Shown here in pieces: positions 8,558 to 19,627 of a stretch of DNA of 64,000 nucleotides. This DNA comes from Manganibacter manganicus. Its GTDB lineage: Bacteria > Pseudomonadota > Alphaproteobacteria > Rhizobiales > Rhizobiaceae. The position numbers and the translations under genes were made by a program. The notes under the pieces were generated by a model. It was not told the DNA's origin. It did no database searches and saw only the letters and a program-made list of their open reading frames with translations. Location: contig NZ_MDET01000001.1 of assembly GCF_002075885.1 (NCBI RefSeq), positions 164,563-228,562 on the forward strand. Direction: 5' to 3'. Each line of letters begins with the position of its first letter. The first letter of the stretch is position 1.

Positions 8558-9757
8558 TCAATGGAACGCATGGCGCTTCAACAGAGAACCGAGGTCGCCA
8601 GCGGGCGTGATCTCGATCCGCTCGAGGCCCAGCCAGTCACGCATGCGCTTCAATTCCTCGAACAGTTCGGCGGCTGTGTCGGGCGGAGCGTCCGGTTCCG
8701 CATAGGCGGCGTGGACGCGCAGGACGCCGGCAGGCCGGTCCGCCTTGAGGTCGACACGGGCGACGATCGCTTCATTCAGCAGGAAAGGCAGGACGTAATA
8801 ACCATACTGGCGCTTTTGTGCCGGCGTATAGATTTCGATGCGATAGCGGAAGCCGAACAGGCTTTCGGCGCGGCTGCGCTCGAATACCAGCGGATCGAAG
8901 GGCGCGAGCAGGGCTCGTGCCTCGATCTTGCGCGGCAACCGCGCATCCCTGTGCAGAAAGGCCGGCCTGTTCCAGCCCTCGACGCTAACCGGCAGCAATT
9001 CACCGTTCTCGACCAGTTCGTCGATGCCGCGCTTCGTGTCGGCGGGCGAAAGGCGGAAATAATCGCGCAGGCAGGCATAGGTGGCGATGCCATGTGCCTT
9101 CGCCGAAATGCGCAGCAGTTCGCGGTGTGCGTCCTGCGGGGAGGGGGTGGGCAGGTCGAGCACCGCCTGCGGCAGCACGCGCTCGGGCACATCATAGACG
9201 CGCTCGAAACCGCGCCGATAGGCGGTGGTGAGACGACCGGCCCAGAACAGCCATTCGAATGCGTGCTTGGCCTCGCTCCAGCCCCACCAGCCGCCGCTGC
9301 CCTTGTGGCCATCAATGTCGGATGCGGCAAGCGCGCCGCGTTGCATGACCTCATTATAGATGGTCTCGATCGGTGCCTTGTTGGCTTCTGCCCAGCGAGC
9401 GAGGCCGGAATAGATGTCCTGTCCGCACGCGGCGCGCTCCATGCGCCAGCGCATGAGCGGGTATGTCGTCACCGGCAGATAAGATGCCTCATGCGCCCAA
9501 TATTCAAAAAGCGTGCGCTTGCGTGTCAATGTCGCCTTGTCGAGCAGGGCGAGCGGGTAGGGGCCGAGCCGGGAATAAAGCGGCATGTAGTGCGCGCGTA
9601 TCACGGCACTGACCGAGTCGATCTGGAACAGGCCCGTTCTTGCAAGAACGCGCGCCAGATGGCGCCTGTCCGGCGATCCGGAAGGTGCCGGGTCGGCGAA
9701 GCCCTGTGCGGCCAGGGCGACGCGGCGAGCCAGGCCAAGTGAAAGTTTTTCCTTCAT
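8558..9757 (-). CDS. YcaQ/AlkZ-family winged-helix DNA glycosylase
   Basis: 399 residues of the HTH_42 (DUF1006) family, whose characterised members YcaQ and AlkZ excise bulky or cross-linked alkylated bases. The catalytic-region motif reads FQIDSV (Q44-I-D46), the QxD version typical of YcaQ rather than the QxQ of AlkZ. Other family marks are FEYWAHEASYLPV (about 84-96) and LLAPFDPLVFERSR near residue 285. There is no signal peptide. It is a single-gene unit between the B12 operon and nuoA. Assignment to the family is firm; the lesion it repairs is inferred. Confidence 0.82.
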   Translation of the reverse strand: MKEKLSLGLARRVALAAQGFADPAPSGSPDRRHLARVLARTGLFQIDSVSAVIRAHYMPLYSRLGPYPLALLDKATLTRKRTLFEYWAHEASYLPVTTYPLMRWRMERAACGQDIYSGLARWAEANKAPIETIYNEVMQRGALAASDIDGHKGSGGWWGWSEAKHAFEWLFWAGRLTTAYRRGFERVYDVPERVLPQAVLDLPTPSPQDAHRELLRISAKAHGIATYACLRDYFRLSPADTKRGIDELVENGELLPVSVEGWNRPAFLHRDARLPRKIEARALLAPFDPLVFERSRAESLFGFRYRIEIYTPAQKRQYGYYVLPFLLNEAIVARVDLKADRPAGVLRVHAAYAEPDAPPDTAAELFEELKRMRDWLGLERIEITPAGDLGSLLKRHAFH

Positions 9758-10071
9758 GGGAAGCGGCTGGATTTCCGACTGTGGCGACGATTCTTCAACA
9801 TCATAGCAGGCGATGACCGGTTTCGATGTCAGGAGAATAAGTGGAGTAAAAAGTGAAGGAAATCAAAAGCCGGTGTACTGGAGCCGTTTTCCTGTCTCTG
9901 CTTCCACCGACGACTTTTTTTGAACAAGGTTTGACTTGCTTCGCCGAAACCACTGCGCTAACCCTCGCCGCGTTGCAGCATGGGCCTAAAACGGTTTAGC
10001 GACGTTGTCGCATTTGCCTTCGGACCGATGCCGGGCATGGGGCGGATAGGCCGCCAACGGAAAGTCGCAAC
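9758..10071 (+). promoter_or_regulatory. Upstream region of the nuo operon
   Basis: 314 bp without a convincing gene. A candidate promoter is TTGACT at 9931-9936 with a poor -10 (around 9954-9961). A run of seven T's lies at 9914-9920. The only ribosome site before nuoA is AACGGAAAG just ahead of the ATG. No operator or riboswitch was recognised. Confidence 0.35.
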
Positions 10072-10437
10072 ATGAATGCTCTGTTGAGTTCATATCTGCC
10101 GGTGGTCATTTTTATCGGCGTGGCGCTCGTCGTCGGGCTCGCCCTTCTGGTCACGCCTTTTCTGGTCGCCTACCGCAATCCCGATCCGGAGAAATTGTCG
10201 GCTTACGAGTGCGGCTTCAATTCCTTCGACGATGCCCGCATGAAGTTCGACATCCGCTTCTATCTGGTGTCGATCCTGTTCATCATCTTCGACCTGGAAG
10301 TGGCGTTCCTGTTTCCCTGGGCGGTTTCCTTCGGTGAGATCGGCATGCTCGGCTTCTGGTCCATGATGGTATTCCTGGCGGTGCTGACCATCGGCTTTGC
10401 CTATGAATGGAAGAAGGGAGCGCTGGAATGGGATTGA
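10072..10437 (+). CDS. nuoA: NADH-quinone oxidoreductase subunit A
   Basis: 121 residues and three transmembrane helices. NuoA is a small membrane-arm subunit at the junction with the peripheral arm of complex I. The loop [22 protein letters not shown] is the family signature, containing the Cys that becomes exposed in the deactive form in mitochondria. It is the first gene of the nuoABCDEF-x-GHIJKLMN operon, whose genes are packed with overlaps or gaps of a few bases. Confidence 0.97.
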   Translation: MNALLSSYLPVVIFIGVALVVGLALLVTPFLVAYRNPDPEKLSAYECGFNSFDDARMKFDIRFYLVSILFIIFDLEVAFLFPWAVSFGEIGMLGFWSMMVFLAVLTIGFAYEWKKGALEWD

Positions 10438-11009
10438 GCGACAATTCCGGTACGCTCGTCGCGCCGAAACCCAAGGGCATCATCGATCCCAATACCGGCC
10501 GGCCGGTCGGATCGGACGATCCCTATTTCCTTCAGATCAACGATGAGCTGGCCGACAAGGGCTTTCTGGTCACCTCGACCGACGCGCTGATCACATGGGC
10601 GCGCACTGGGTCGCTGATGTTCATGACCTTCGGTCTCGCCTGCTGTGCCGTGGAGATGATCCATACCTCCATGCCGCGCTATGACAGCGAGCGTTTCGGC
10701 GTCGCGCCGCGCGCCAGCCCGCGCCAGTCCGACGTGATGATCGTGGCCGGCACGCTGACCAACAAGATGGCGCCGGCGCTGCGCAAGGTCTACGATCAGA
10801 TGCCCGAGCCGCGCTACGTGATTTCCATGGGTTCGTGCGCCAATGGCGGCGGCTATTATCACTACTCCTATTCGGTGGTGCGCGGCTGCGACCGCATCGT
10901 GCCCGTCGATATCTACGTTCCGGGTTGTCCGCCCAGCGCCGAGGCGCTGCTCTACGGCATTCTTCTTTTGCAGAAGAAAATCCGTCGGACCGGCACGATC
11001 GAACGGTGA
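10428..11009 (+). CDS. nuoB: NADH-quinone oxidoreductase subunit B
   Basis: 193 residues from ATG 10428, preceded by AAGGGAG and overlapping the nuoA end by 10 bp. NuoB (PSST) binds the terminal N2 [4Fe-4S] cluster that passes electrons to quinone. The ligands are seen as the tandem CC in [17 protein letters not shown], the Cys of MGSCANGGG and the Cys of [11 protein letters not shown]. Upstream in-frame extension to 10407 is inside nuoA and not needed. Confidence 0.97.
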   Translation: MGLSDNSGTLVAPKPKGIIDPNTGRPVGSDDPYFLQINDELADKGFLVTSTDALITWARTGSLMFMTFGLACCAVEMIHTSMPRYDSERFGVAPRASPRQSDVMIVAGTLTNKMAPALRKVYDQMPEPRYVISMGSCANGGGYYHYSYSVVRGCDRIVPVDIYVPGCPPSAEALLYGILLLQKKIRRTGTIER

Positions 11010-11014
11010 GCGTT

Positions 11015-11617
11015 ATGAGCGAAGCACTCGGCGATCTCGCCGCGCATATAAAGACCAGCCTGGGCGATGTCGTTCTCGACAGCGTGCAGGAATTCGGAGA
11101 ACTGACGGTACGGGTCGCGCCGGGGGATATCGTCGAGATTGCGACGTTCCTGCGCGATGACGAGCGCTGCCGGTTCGTCTCGATCATCGATGTTTCGGGC
11201 TGCGATTATCCTAATCGCGCGCAGCGTTTCGACGTCGTCTACCATCTTCTGTCGCCGACCAAAAACCTGCGCATCTGCGTCAAGGTCCATGCCGACGAGG
11301 AGACGCTGGTGCCCTCCGTTACCGGTGTGTGGCCGGGTGCCGACTGGTACGAGCGTGAAACCTACGACCTTTATGGCGTTCTGTTTTCCGGTCATCCCGA
11401 TCTGCGCCGCATCCTCACCGATTACGGGTTTGAAGGTTATCCGCTGCGCAAGGATTTTCCGCTCACCGGCTTTGTCGAGGTTCGCTATGACGACGAGGCC
11501 AAGCGCGTGGTCTATGAACCGGTGGAATTGAAGCAGGAATTCCGCAATTTCGATTTCCTTTCGCCGTGGGAAGGTACGGATTACGTGCTGCCGGGCGACG
11601 AGAAGGCGAAACAGTAA
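11015..11617 (+). CDS. nuoC: NADH-quinone oxidoreductase subunit C
   Basis: 200 residues from ATG 11015, 5 bp after nuoB. The open frame continues far upstream inside nuoB but is a shadow there. NuoC (30 kDa) is a peripheral-arm structural subunit. Its signature [27 protein letters not shown] is present near residue 120, followed by [10 protein letters not shown]. NuoC and NuoD are separate genes, as usual in alphaproteobacteria. Confidence 0.96.
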   Translation: MSEALGDLAAHIKTSLGDVVLDSVQEFGELTVRVAPGDIVEIATFLRDDERCRFVSIIDVSGCDYPNRAQRFDVVYHLLSPTKNLRICVKVHADEETLVPSVTGVWPGADWYERETYDLYGVLFSGHPDLRRILTDYGFEGYPLRKDFPLTGFVEVRYDDEAKRVVYEPVELKQEFRNFDFLSPWEGTDYVLPGDEKAKQ

Positions 11618-12808
11618 ATGGCTGAAACTTCCGTCCGTAATTTCAACATCAACTTTGGCCCGCAGCACCCTGCTGCGCATGGCGTGTTGCGTCTTGTGCT
11701 TGAGTTGGACGGCGAGGTGGTCGATCGCGTCGATCCGCATATCGGGCTCTTACATCGCGGCACCGAAAAGCTGATGGAGCACAAGACCTATTTGCAGGCC
11801 GTGCCCTATCTCGACCGGCTCGATTATTGCGCGCCGATGAACCAGGAACATGCCTTCGCGCTGGCCGCCGAGCGGCTGCTCGGCATCGAGGTGCCGAAGC
11901 GCGGCCAGTTGATCCGCGTGCTTTACTCCGAGATCGGCCGCATCATGTCGCACATTCTCAATGTGACGACGCAGGCCATGGATGTCGGCGCGCTGACCCC
12001 GCCGCTGTGGGGCTTCGTCGAGCGTGAAAAGCTGATGGTGTTTTACGAGCGTGCTTCCGGTTCGCGCATGCATGCGGCTTATTTCCGGCCCGGCGGCGTG
12101 CATCAGGATTTGCCGCAGCAGTTGATCGAGGATATCGGCCGCTGGATCGACCCGTTCCTGAAATCGGTCGACGATCTGGATGTCCTTCTGACGGAAAACC
12201 GCATCTTCAAGCAGCGTAACGCCGATATCGGTGTCATCTCGCTGGAGGATGCCTGGGCCTGGGGCTTCTCGGGCGTCATGGTGCGTGGTTCGGGCGCCGC
12301 TTGGGACCTGCGCAAGAGCCAGCCCTACGAATGTTATGCCGAGATGGATTTCGACATTCCGATCGGCAAGAATGGCGATTGCTACGACCGCTATCTCATC
12401 CGCATGGAAGAGATGCGCCAGTCGGCGAAGATCATGCGCCAATGCGTCGATCTGCTGCTCGGCAAGGAATCGGTCGGTCCGGTTTCCAATCTCGACGGCA
12501 AGGTGGTGCCGCCGAAGCGTGGCGAGATGAAGCGCTCCATGGAAGCGCTCATCCACCACTTCAAGCTCTACACCGAGGGTTACAAGGTGCCGGCCGGCGA
12601 GGTCTATGCGGCGGTGGAAGCCCCCAAGGGCGAATTCGGCGTCTATCTCGTGTCGGACGGCACCAACAAGCCTTATCGCGCCAAGCTGCGCGCGCCGGGT
12701 TTTGCCCACCTTCAGGCCATGGATTTCCTGTGCCGCGGCCACATGCTGGCCGACGTCACCGCCATCCTCGGTTCCCTCGACATCGTCTTTGGTGAGGTCG
12801 ATCGCTAA
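11618..12808 (+). CDS. nuoD: NADH-quinone oxidoreductase subunit D
   Basis: 396 residues (49 kDa subunit), contributing to the quinone-binding cavity beside NuoB. Conserved elements are [19 protein letters not shown] at the N-terminus (quinone-site His), [21 protein letters not shown] and the C-terminal [23 protein letters not shown]. It starts immediately after the nuoC stop and overlaps the nuoE start by one base. Confidence 0.97.
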   Translation: MAETSVRNFNINFGPQHPAAHGVLRLVLELDGEVVDRVDPHIGLLHRGTEKLMEHKTYLQAVPYLDRLDYCAPMNQEHAFALAAERLLGIEVPKRGQLIRVLYSEIGRIMSHILNVTTQAMDVGALTPPLWGFVEREKLMVFYERASGSRMHAAYFRPGGVHQDLPQQLIEDIGRWIDPFLKSVDDLDVLLTENRIFKQRNADIGVISLEDAWAWGFSGVMVRGSGAAWDLRKSQPYECYAEMDFDIPIGKNGDCYDRYLIRMEEMRQSAKIMRQCVDLLLGKESVGPVSNLDGKVVPPKRGEMKRSMEALIHHFKLYTEGYKVPAGEVYAAVEAPKGEFGVYLVSDGTNKPYRAKLRAPGFAHLQAMDFLCRGHMLADVTAILGSLDIVFGEVDR

Positions 12809-13884
12809 TGAGTGTCCGCCGTCTCGCAGAACCGGAATTCCAGCCCGCCGACTTCGCCTTCAACAAGGCGAACGCGGCGGCGGCGAAGAAATGGATCGCG
12901 AAATATCCGAAGGGCCGGCAGCAGTCGGCGATCATCCCCTTGCTCATGCTGGCGCAGGATCAGGAGGGCTGGGTGACGAAGGCGGCCATCGAATCCGTCT
13001 GCGACATGCTCGACATGCCCTATATTCGCGGTCTCGAAGTTGCGACCTTCTATACGCAATACCAGTTGAAGCCTGTCGGCACGCGCGCCCATATCCAGGT
13101 CTGCGGCACCACGCCCTGCATGCTGCGCGGCGCCGGCGAATTGATGGATGTGTGCCGCTCGAAGATCCATCCCGAGCAGTTCCATACCAATGAGGACGGA
13201 ACGCTTTCGTGGGAGGAGGTCGAATGCCTTGGCGCCTGCGTGAACGCGCCGATGATCATGGTGTTCAAGGATACCTATGAGGATCTGACGCCGGAGCGGC
13301 TTGCCGAGATCATCGATGCGTTCGAGGCCGGCAAGGGCGACACCATCGAGGCCGGCCCACAGATCGATCGATTCTATTCGGCGCCACAGGGCGGCTTCAC
13401 TTCGCTTGCCGACGAGAAGGCGGTTCTGAAGTCGACTCGCGCAAAAGCGACAGGCGTGGCCAAGGCCGCACAGGTGCCGCCCTCCAAGGCGGCGCGGCAC
13501 AAGACGGATGCGGCCGAAACGAATGAGGCGGTACAATCGCCTTCGCCGGTCAAGGCCAGCGCGAAAGCCGAGAAGGCGGCCGGCACGGCCAAGCCGTCGC
13601 TCGATCACAAGGACCGCCCCAAGGGTATCGATAAACCAACGGCGGTGGACGATCTCAAGCTGATCTCCGGGATCGGGCCGAAGAACGAGGCGATCCTGCA
13701 CGAGCTCGGCATCTATACCTTCGCGCAGGTGGCTTCGTGGAAGAAGGCCGAGCGGGGCTGGGTCGATGCCTACCTCAATTTCCACGGCCGTATCGAGCGC
13801 GAGGACTGGGTGAAGCAGGCCAAGGCGCTCGCCAAGGGCGGCGTGGCCGAGTACACCCGTGTGTTCGGCAAGAAGCCGGTCTAA
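12808..13884 (+). CDS. nuoE: NADH-quinone oxidoreductase subunit E with C-terminal extension
   Basis: 358 residues, about twice the usual 160-220. Residues 1-185 are the 24-kDa thioredoxin-like subunit, with [2Fe-2S] ligands C99 and C104 (VCGTTPC) and C140 and C144 (CLGAC). A low-complexity Ala/Lys linker (about 205-278) leads to a C-terminal domain (281-343, [20 protein letters not shown]) with a helix-hairpin-helix-like GIGP turn. The same domain ends the extra protein encoded between nuoF and nuoG. The core function, electron transfer near NADH oxidation, is sure; the tail's role is unknown. Confidence 0.95.
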   Translation: MSVRRLAEPEFQPADFAFNKANAAAAKKWIAKYPKGRQQSAIIPLLMLAQDQEGWVTKAAIESVCDMLDMPYIRGLEVATFYTQYQLKPVGTRAHIQVCGTTPCMLRGAGELMDVCRSKIHPEQFHTNEDGTLSWEEVECLGACVNAPMIMVFKDTYEDLTPERLAEIIDAFEAGKGDTIEAGPQIDRFYSAPQGGFTSLADEKAVLKSTRAKATGVAKAAQVPPSKAARHKTDAAETNEAVQSPSPVKASAKAEKAAGTAKPSLDHKDRPKGIDKPTAVDDLKLISGIGPKNEAILHELGIYTFAQVASWKKAERGWVDAYLNFHGRIEREDWVKQAKALAKGGVAEYTRVFGKKPV

Positions 13885-13897
13885 GGAGCGAGAAACG

Positions 13898-15202
13898 ATG
13901 CTTGCAGACAAGGACCGCATCTTTACCAATATCTACGGCCGCTTCGACAGATCGCTGGCCGGAGCGATGTCGCGCGGCGCGTGGGACGGCACTGCCGGCA
14001 TCATCGCCAAGGGCAGCGACTGGATCATCAACGAGATGAAGGCGTCGGGCCTGCGCGGGCGTGGCGGCGCCGGCTTCCCGACCGGGCTGAAATGGTCGTT
14101 CATGCCCAAGCAGAGCGACGGGCGCCCGAGCTATCTGGTGGTCAATGCCGACGAATCGGAGCCCGGCACCTGCAAGGATCGCGACATTATGCGTCACGAC
14201 CCGCATACGCTGGTGGAAGGCTGTTTGCTGGCCGGTTTCGCCATGGGCGCGGTGGCTGCCTACATCTATATTCGCGGCGAGTTCATCCGCGAGCGCGAGG
14301 CGTTGCAGCGCGCCATCGACGAGGCCTATGAGGCCAAATTGATCGGCAAGGGCAACAAGAACGGCTATGATTTCGATATTTACCTCCATCACGGTGCCGG
14401 CGCCTATATTTGCGGCGAGGAAACCGCGCTGCTGGAGAGCCTGGAAGGCAAGAAGGGCCAGCCCCGTCTGAAGCCGCCATTTCCGGCCAATGTCGGCCTC
14501 TATGGCTGCCCGACGACCGTCAACAATGTCGAATCCATCGCGGTCGCCCCGACGATCCTGCGGCGCGGCGCGGCCTGGTTCTCCTCCATTGGCCGTCCGA
14601 ACAATGTGGGCACCAAGCTGTTCATGCTGGTCGGCCACGTCAACACGCCATGCACCGTGGAGGAATCCATGGGCATCACCTTCCGCGAGCTGGTGGAAAC
14701 CCATGGCGGCGGCGTCCGCGGCGGTTGGGACAATCTTTTGGCCGTCATTCCCGGCGGCGCATCCTGCCCGGTGGTCAAGGGCGAGGATATTTTGGACGCG
14801 CAGATGGATTTCGACGGCATGCGCGAGTTGAAATCGTCCTTCGGCACGGCGGCGGTAATCGTGATGGACAAGTCCACCGATATCGTGAAGGCGATCGCGC
14901 GGCTGTCCTACTTCTTCAAGCATGAAAGCTGCGGCCAGTGCACGCCGTGCCGCGAAGGCACCGGCTGGATGTGGCGGGTGATGGAGCGCCTGGTGCGCGG
15001 CGAAGCGCAGAAGCACGAGATCGACATGCTGCTCGACGTCACCAAGCAGGTCGAAGGCCACACCATTTGCGCGCTCGGCGACGCGGCGGCCTGGCCGATC
15101 CAGGGCCTGATCCGCAATTTCCGTCCGGAGATCGAGCGGCGCATAGACGAATTTACCCGCAACGCGCACCGGGCGGAGCCGGTTTTGGCGGCCGCAGAAT
15201 GA
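13898..15202 (+). CDS. nuoF: NADH-quinone oxidoreductase subunit F
   Basis: 434 residues from ATG 13898, with AAGGAG upstream. This 51-kDa subunit binds NADH and FMN and carries cluster N3. Motifs seen are [16 protein letters not shown] (FMN/NADH loop), [19 protein letters not shown], and the [4Fe-4S] ligands in [12 protein letters not shown] with a further Cys in [13 protein letters not shown]. It ends with TGA overlapping the next start (ATGA). Confidence 0.97.
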   Translation: MLADKDRIFTNIYGRFDRSLAGAMSRGAWDGTAGIIAKGSDWIINEMKASGLRGRGGAGFPTGLKWSFMPKQSDGRPSYLVVNADESEPGTCKDRDIMRHDPHTLVEGCLLAGFAMGAVAAYIYIRGEFIREREALQRAIDEAYEAKLIGKGNKNGYDFDIYLHHGAGAYICGEETALLESLEGKKGQPRLKPPFPANVGLYGCPTTVNNVESIAVAPTILRRGAAWFSSIGRPNNVGTKLFMLVGHVNTPCTVEESMGITFRELVETHGGGVRGGWDNLLAVIPGGASCPVVKGEDILDAQMDFDGMRELKSSFGTAAVIVMDKSTDIVKAIARLSYFFKHESCGQCTPCREGTGWMWRVMERLVRGEAQKHEIDMLLDVTKQVEGHTICALGDAAAWPIQGLIRNFRPEIERRIDEFTRNAHRAEPVLAAAE

Positions 15203-15831
15203 CGATGGAGAGCAAACCTACCGCGGTTCTGCCGCCGGACATGGCAGGAGCAGCCAATCTTCTGGCGCATCCCGTTGCCGGGGTCGCGGCCATGTCGGCG
15301 CTCGGCGTCGGGTTTGCCAGCCATGCCTTCGGCGTCTGGATGGGCGCACTGTCGGCAGCGATCGAAGGCTCGCAGCGTATGTTCGATGCCATGTCGGGCG
15401 GCGAGGCAGTTAATGATGCCGCCGTGCCGAAAGCATCGTCCGGCAAGGCACGCGCGAGGGCCAGGGCGGTGATGCAGCAGGCAAACGCCTATGCGCGCGA
15501 TATTGCGCAAACCAGTGCGGAGGCGGCGGGCGAGGCGCTGACAGCAACCGCCCCGGTGAAGCCTACTCAGGAGGCGCTGCGGCAGCCGGCGGCAATTGCA
15601 AGGCCGCAAGTCCCGGACGATCTCAAGGCGATTGCCGGCATCGGGCCGAAGCTGGAAGCGGTTTTGAACGGCCTCGGCATCTGGACCTATGAACAGATCG
15701 CGGCCTGGAGCGCCGACGATACCGCCTGGATCGAGGATTATGTCGGTTTCAGCGGCCGTATCGCGCGTGATGGCTGGATCAATCAAGCGGCGGCGCTCGG
15801 CCGTCAGGCGAAGAACGCCGGGAGCAATTGA
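15199..15831 (+). CDS. Complex I operon-associated protein with NuoE-tail domain
   Basis: 210 residues from ATG 15199, overlapping nuoF (ATGA) and ending on the nuoG start. Three parts are visible: an N-terminal hydrophobic stretch (about 25-55, [20 protein letters not shown]) reminiscent of phasin-like or amphipathic helices; an Ala/Arg-rich helical middle (80-115); and a C-terminal domain (140-200, [20 protein letters not shown]). By my count the last is identical to the NuoE tail at 32 of 61 positions. It has no Cys ligands, so it is not a redox subunit. Genes at this position exist in rhizobial nuo operons but have no known function. An accessory or assembly role for the NADH module is inference. 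Confidence 0.8.
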   Translation: MTMESKPTAVLPPDMAGAANLLAHPVAGVAAMSALGVGFASHAFGVWMGALSAAIEGSQRMFDAMSGGEAVNDAAVPKASSGKARARARAVMQQANAYARDIAQTSAEAAGEALTATAPVKPTQEALRQPAAIARPQVPDDLKAIAGIGPKLEAVLNGLGIWTYEQIAAWSADDTAWIEDYVGFSGRIARDGWINQAAALGRQAKNAGSN

Positions 15832-17912
15832 TGACAAAGCTCAAGGTTGACGGCAAAGAGATCGAAGTCCCCGATCACTACACGCTGCTGCAGGCGGCGG
15901 AGGAAGCAGGGGCGGAGATCCCGCGCTTCTGCTTCCATGAACGGCTGTCGATCGCCGGCAATTGCCGCATGTGCCTGATCGAAGTGAAGGGCGGTCCGCC
16001 CAAGCCGCAGGCGTCCTGCGCCATGGGCGTGCGCGATCTTCGCCCCGGCCCGAACGGCGAGACGCCGGAAATCTTCACCAACACGCCGATGGTCAAGAAG
16101 GCCCGCGAGGGCGTGATGGAATTCCTGCTCATCAACCATCCGCTCGATTGCCCGATCTGCGACCAGGGCGGCGAGTGCGATTTGCAGGACCAGGCGATGG
16201 CCTTCGGCACCGACGGCTCGCGCTTCAAGGAAAACAAGCGCGCAGTGGAAGACAAATATATCGGCCCGCTGGTCAAGACGATCATGACGCGCTGCATCCA
16301 CTGCACGCGCTGCGTTCGTTTCACCACCGAAGTTGCCGGCATTTCCGAGCTTGGCCTGATCGGCCGCGGCGAGGACGCCGAGATCACCACCTATCTCGAA
16401 CAGGCGATGACGTCGGAATTGCAGGGCAATGTCATCGATCTCTGTCCGGTCGGCGCGCTGACCGCGCGGCCCTATGCCTTCCAGGCGCGGCCGTGGGAAC
16501 TGACCAAGACCGAGTCGATCGATGTCATGGATGCCGTCGGCTCGGCGATCCGCGTGGATTCGCGCGGCCGTGAAGTGATGCGCATCCTGCCGCGCAACAA
16601 TGACGCGGTGAACGAGGAATGGATTTCCGACAAGACCCGCTTCATCTGGGACGGGTTGCGGACGCAACGTCTGGACCGGCCCTATGTGCGCAGGAACGGC
16701 AAGCTCATGCCGGCAAGCTGGCCGGAAGCTTTTGCCGCGATCAAGGATGCGGTGGCGAAAGCGGCGCCCGACAAGATCGGCGCGATTGCCGGCGATCTGG
16801 CTGCGGTGGAAGAAATCTATGCGCTGAAGCAGCTTATGGCGTCACTCGGCTCGACCAATATCGACTGCCGGCAGGATGGGGCGACCCTCGATCCGGCGCT
16901 CGGCCGAGCCAGCTATATCTTCAACCCGACCATTGAGGGCATAGAACAGGCGGACGCGGTGCTGATTATCGGCTCCAATCCCCGCTTCGAGGCTTCGGTG
17001 CTCAATGCCCGCATTCGCAAGCGTTTCCGCGCCGGCCCGTTGCCGGTCGGCGTGATCGGCGAGATGGGTGATTTGCGCTACGATTACGAGCAACTCGGCG
17101 CAGGCCCTGAAACGCTCAAGGATCTTGCCGATGGCAATGGCAAGTTCTTCCAGCTTCTCAAGAAAGCCAAGCATCCGCTTGTCATCGTTGGACAAGGTGC
17201 ATTGACTCGTGCCGATGGCGCCGCGGTGCTCGGGCAGGCAGCCAAGCTGGCAAATGCGGTTGGTGCGGTGAGTGCGGAGTGGAACGGCTTTGCCGTACTG
17301 CACACGGCGGCTGCCCGCGTCGGCGCGCTCGATGTCGGTTTCGTGCCCGGCGAGGGCGGCAAGGATGTAGCCGGCATGATGAGCGGGAGCGACGTGCTGT
17401 TCCTGCTCGGTGCCGACGAGATCGCCATGAGCGGGATCGCGGCCGGTTTCGTCGTTTATATCGGCACGCATGGCGATGCCGGCGCGCATCGCGCCGATGT
17501 CATCCTGCCGGGCTCCGCCTACACCGAGAAATCCGGCACCTATGTGAACACCGAGGGGCGCGTGCAGATGGCCAACCGCGCCGGTTTCGCACCGGGACAG
17601 GCGAAGGAAGACTGGGCGATCCTGAGGGCGCTTTCCGATGTTCTCGGCCATAAGCTGCCATTCGACTCGCTGGCGCAGCTTCGCGCGAAGCTCTACGCCG
17701 AACATCCGCATCTCGGCCGGATCGACCAGATCGAGGCGGGCAGCGCAGGCGAACTCGTCAAGGTAGCGAAGCTGGGCGGGCGCCTGGGCAAGAGCGCGTT
17801 CACGTCGCCGGTCAAGGATTTTTATCTCACCAACCCGATCGCGCGGGCGTCGGCCGTGATGGCCGAATGCTCGGCGCTCGCCAAGGGTGATTTCAAGCAG
17901 GCGGCGGAATAG
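15831..17912 (+). CDS. nuoG: NADH-quinone oxidoreductase subunit G
   Basis: 693 residues from ATG 15831, behind GGGAGC. It is the 75-kDa peripheral subunit. The N-terminal ferredoxin domain has [2Fe-2S] ligands in [15 protein letters not shown]. The Hx3C motif, [14 protein letters not shown] and [10 protein letters not shown] bind further [4Fe-4S] clusters. A molybdopterin-oxidoreductase-like domain (about 220-600) without cofactor-binding function follows. It is of normal length for alphaproteobacteria. The start overlaps the preceding stop by one base. Confidence 0.97.
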   Translation: MTKLKVDGKEIEVPDHYTLLQAAEEAGAEIPRFCFHERLSIAGNCRMCLIEVKGGPPKPQASCAMGVRDLRPGPNGETPEIFTNTPMVKKAREGVMEFLLINHPLDCPICDQGGECDLQDQAMAFGTDGSRFKENKRAVEDKYIGPLVKTIMTRCIHCTRCVRFTTEVAGISELGLIGRGEDAEITTYLEQAMTSELQGNVIDLCPVGALTARPYAFQARPWELTKTESIDVMDAVGSAIRVDSRGREVMRILPRNNDAVNEEWISDKTRFIWDGLRTQRLDRPYVRRNGKLMPASWPEAFAAIKDAVAKAAPDKIGAIAGDLAAVEEIYALKQLMASLGSTNIDCRQDGATLDPALGRASYIFNPTIEGIEQADAVLIIGSNPRFEASVLNARIRKRFRAGPLPVGVIGEMGDLRYDYEQLGAGPETLKDLADGNGKFFQLLKKAKHPLVIVGQGALTRADGAAVLGQAAKLANAVGAVSAEWNGFAVLHTAAARVGALDVGFVPGEGGKDVAGMMSGSDVLFLLGADEIAMSGIAAGFVVYIGTHGDAGAHRADVILPGSAYTEKSGTYVNTEGRVQMANRAGFAPGQAKEDWAILRALSDVLGHKLPFDSLAQLRAKLYAEHPHLGRIDQIEAGSAGELVKVAKLGGRLGKSAFTSPVKDFYLTNPIARASAVMAECSALAKGDFKQAAE

Positions 17913-17914
17913 AC

Positions 17915-18958
17915 ATGGATTCCTTCTTTTCGTTCTACGTGCTGCCGGCGCTGATCATTCTTCTGAAGTCGGTCGTGCTGATCGTCGTGCTTTTGATCTT
18001 CGTGGCCTACATCCTTTATGCAGACCGCAAGATCTGGGCGGCGGTGCAGTTGCGGCGCGGGCCGAACGTGGTCGGGCCATGGGGTACGCTCCAGGCATTC
18101 GCCGACCTTTTCAAATTCGTCTTCAAGGAACCGATCATTCCGTCCGGCGCCAATAAGGGCGTATTCCTGCTGGCGCCGCTGGTTTCCGCCGTGCTGGCCA
18201 TTTCGGCCTGGGCGGTGATCCCGGTCAGCGAGAACTGGGCAATCGCCAACATCAATGTCGGCATCCTCTATGTGTTCGCCATTTCCTCGCTTGAAGTCTA
18301 TGGCGTCATCATGGGCGGCTGGGCCTCGAACTCGAAGTATCCGTTTCTCGGCGCCTTGCGCTCGGCCGCGCAGATGGTGTCCTATGAGGTCTCCATCGGC
18401 TTCGTCATCGTCACCGTTCTCCTTTGCGTCGGCTCGCTCAACCTTTCCGACATCGTGCTGTCGCAGGCCGACGGTATCGGCACGCGGCTCGGCCTGCCCA
18501 ATACGCTGTTTGACTGGCATTGGCTTGGCCTGTTCCCGATGTTCATCGTGTTCATGATATCGGCCATGGCCGAGACCAACCGGCCGCCCTTCGATCTGGT
18601 CGAGGCCGAGTCGGAACTGGTGGCCGGCCATATGGTCGAATATTCGTCGACGCCGTTTCTGCTCTTCTTCCTCGGCGAATATGTCGCCGTGGTGCTGATG
18701 TGCGCGCTGACCACCATCCTTTTCCTGGGCGGATGGCTGCCGCCGATCGACGTCGCGCCTTTCACCTGGGTGCCCGGCCTGATCTGGTTCGTGCTGAAGA
18801 TGCTGCTGGTGTTCTTCATCTTCTCGATGGCGAAGGCCGTGCTGCCGCGTTACCGCTATGACCAGTTGATGCGTCTGGGCTGGAAGGTCTTCCTGCCGAT
18901 TTCGCTGGCGATGGTCGTCATCACCGCCGCCTTCCTCAAGATCACGGGGTTTGCCTGA
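17915..18958 (+). CDS. nuoH: NADH-quinone oxidoreductase subunit H
   Basis: 347 residues with about eight transmembrane helices. NuoH (ND1) forms the quinone tunnel and couples it to the proton channels. Signatures are [19 protein letters not shown] in the variant [10 protein letters not shown] form, [12 protein letters not shown], and [20 protein letters not shown], the loop lining the quinone site. It starts 2 bp after nuoG and overlaps nuoI by one base. Confidence 0.97.
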   Translation: MDSFFSFYVLPALIILLKSVVLIVVLLIFVAYILYADRKIWAAVQLRRGPNVVGPWGTLQAFADLFKFVFKEPIIPSGANKGVFLLAPLVSAVLAISAWAVIPVSENWAIANINVGILYVFAISSLEVYGVIMGGWASNSKYPFLGALRSAAQMVSYEVSIGFVIVTVLLCVGSLNLSDIVLSQADGIGTRLGLPNTLFDWHWLGLFPMFIVFMISAMAETNRPPFDLVEAESELVAGHMVEYSSTPFLLFFLGEYVAVVLMCALTTILFLGGWLPPIDVAPFTWVPGLIWFVLKMLLVFFIFSMAKAVLPRYRYDQLMRLGWKVFLPISLAMVVITAAFLKITGFA

Positions 18959-19449
18959 TGGGTGCTCTGTCACAAGCCGCCAAGTCGCTGCTCCTCAAGG
19001 ACATCGTCATCGGCTATGTCCTCGGGATCAAGCAGTTCTTCGCGCCCAAGGAGACGATCAACTATCCGCACGAGAAGGGGCCGATCAGCCCGCGCTTCCG
19101 CGGTGAGCATGCGCTGCGCCGCTATCCGAACGGCGAGGAGCGCTGCATCGCGTGCAAGCTGTGCGAGGCGATCTGCCCGGCGCAGGCCATTACCATCGAG
19201 GCCGGCCCGCGCCGCAATGACGGCACGCGGCGCACCGTGCGCTACGATATCGATATGGTGAAATGCATCTATTGCGGTTTCTGCCAGGAAGCCTGCCCGG
19301 TTGACGCCATTGTCGAGGGGCCGAATTTTGAATTCGCGACGGAGACGCGCGAAGAACTTTACTATGACAAGGATAAGCTTTTGGCGAACGGGGACCGATG
19401 GGAGCGCGAACTGGCGCGCAACATCGAACTCGACGCGCCGTATCGATGA
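18958..19449 (+). CDS. nuoI: NADH-quinone oxidoreductase subunit I
   Basis: 163 residues (TYKY). Two [4Fe-4S] motifs, [12 protein letters not shown] and [15 protein letters not shown], carry clusters N6a and N6b between NuoG and NuoB. The N-terminal amphipathic helix and the [17 protein letters not shown] lead-in are typical. A 178-bp gap to nuoJ follows, the largest inside the operon, in which I see no supported gene. Confidence 0.97.
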   Translation: MGALSQAAKSLLLKDIVIGYVLGIKQFFAPKETINYPHEKGPISPRFRGEHALRRYPNGEERCIACKLCEAICPAQAITIEAGPRRNDGTRRTVRYDIDMVKCIYCGFCQEACPVDAIVEGPNFEFATETREELYYDKDKLLANGDRWERELARNIELDAPYR

Positions 19450-19627
19450 ATTGAGATCATCCCATCCCGCTGCCTTTGGGGTGGCTTCTTGCGCGGGCGC
19501 GGAAGAAGGGGATGAAAAATTGGCGGCGGCATTGCGCATGGACGCGGTGCCACCGCTTCGCTAAGAACCACGCGATTTCACGGCCACAGGCTTGGTGGAG
19601 TCGCAAACAGGAAACCGGGGAAAGCCC

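Noticed and set aside
19452..19562. Short plus-strand frame in the nuoI-nuoJ gap
   Set aside because: It starts at a TTG without ribosome site and has no hydrophobic or conserved pattern.
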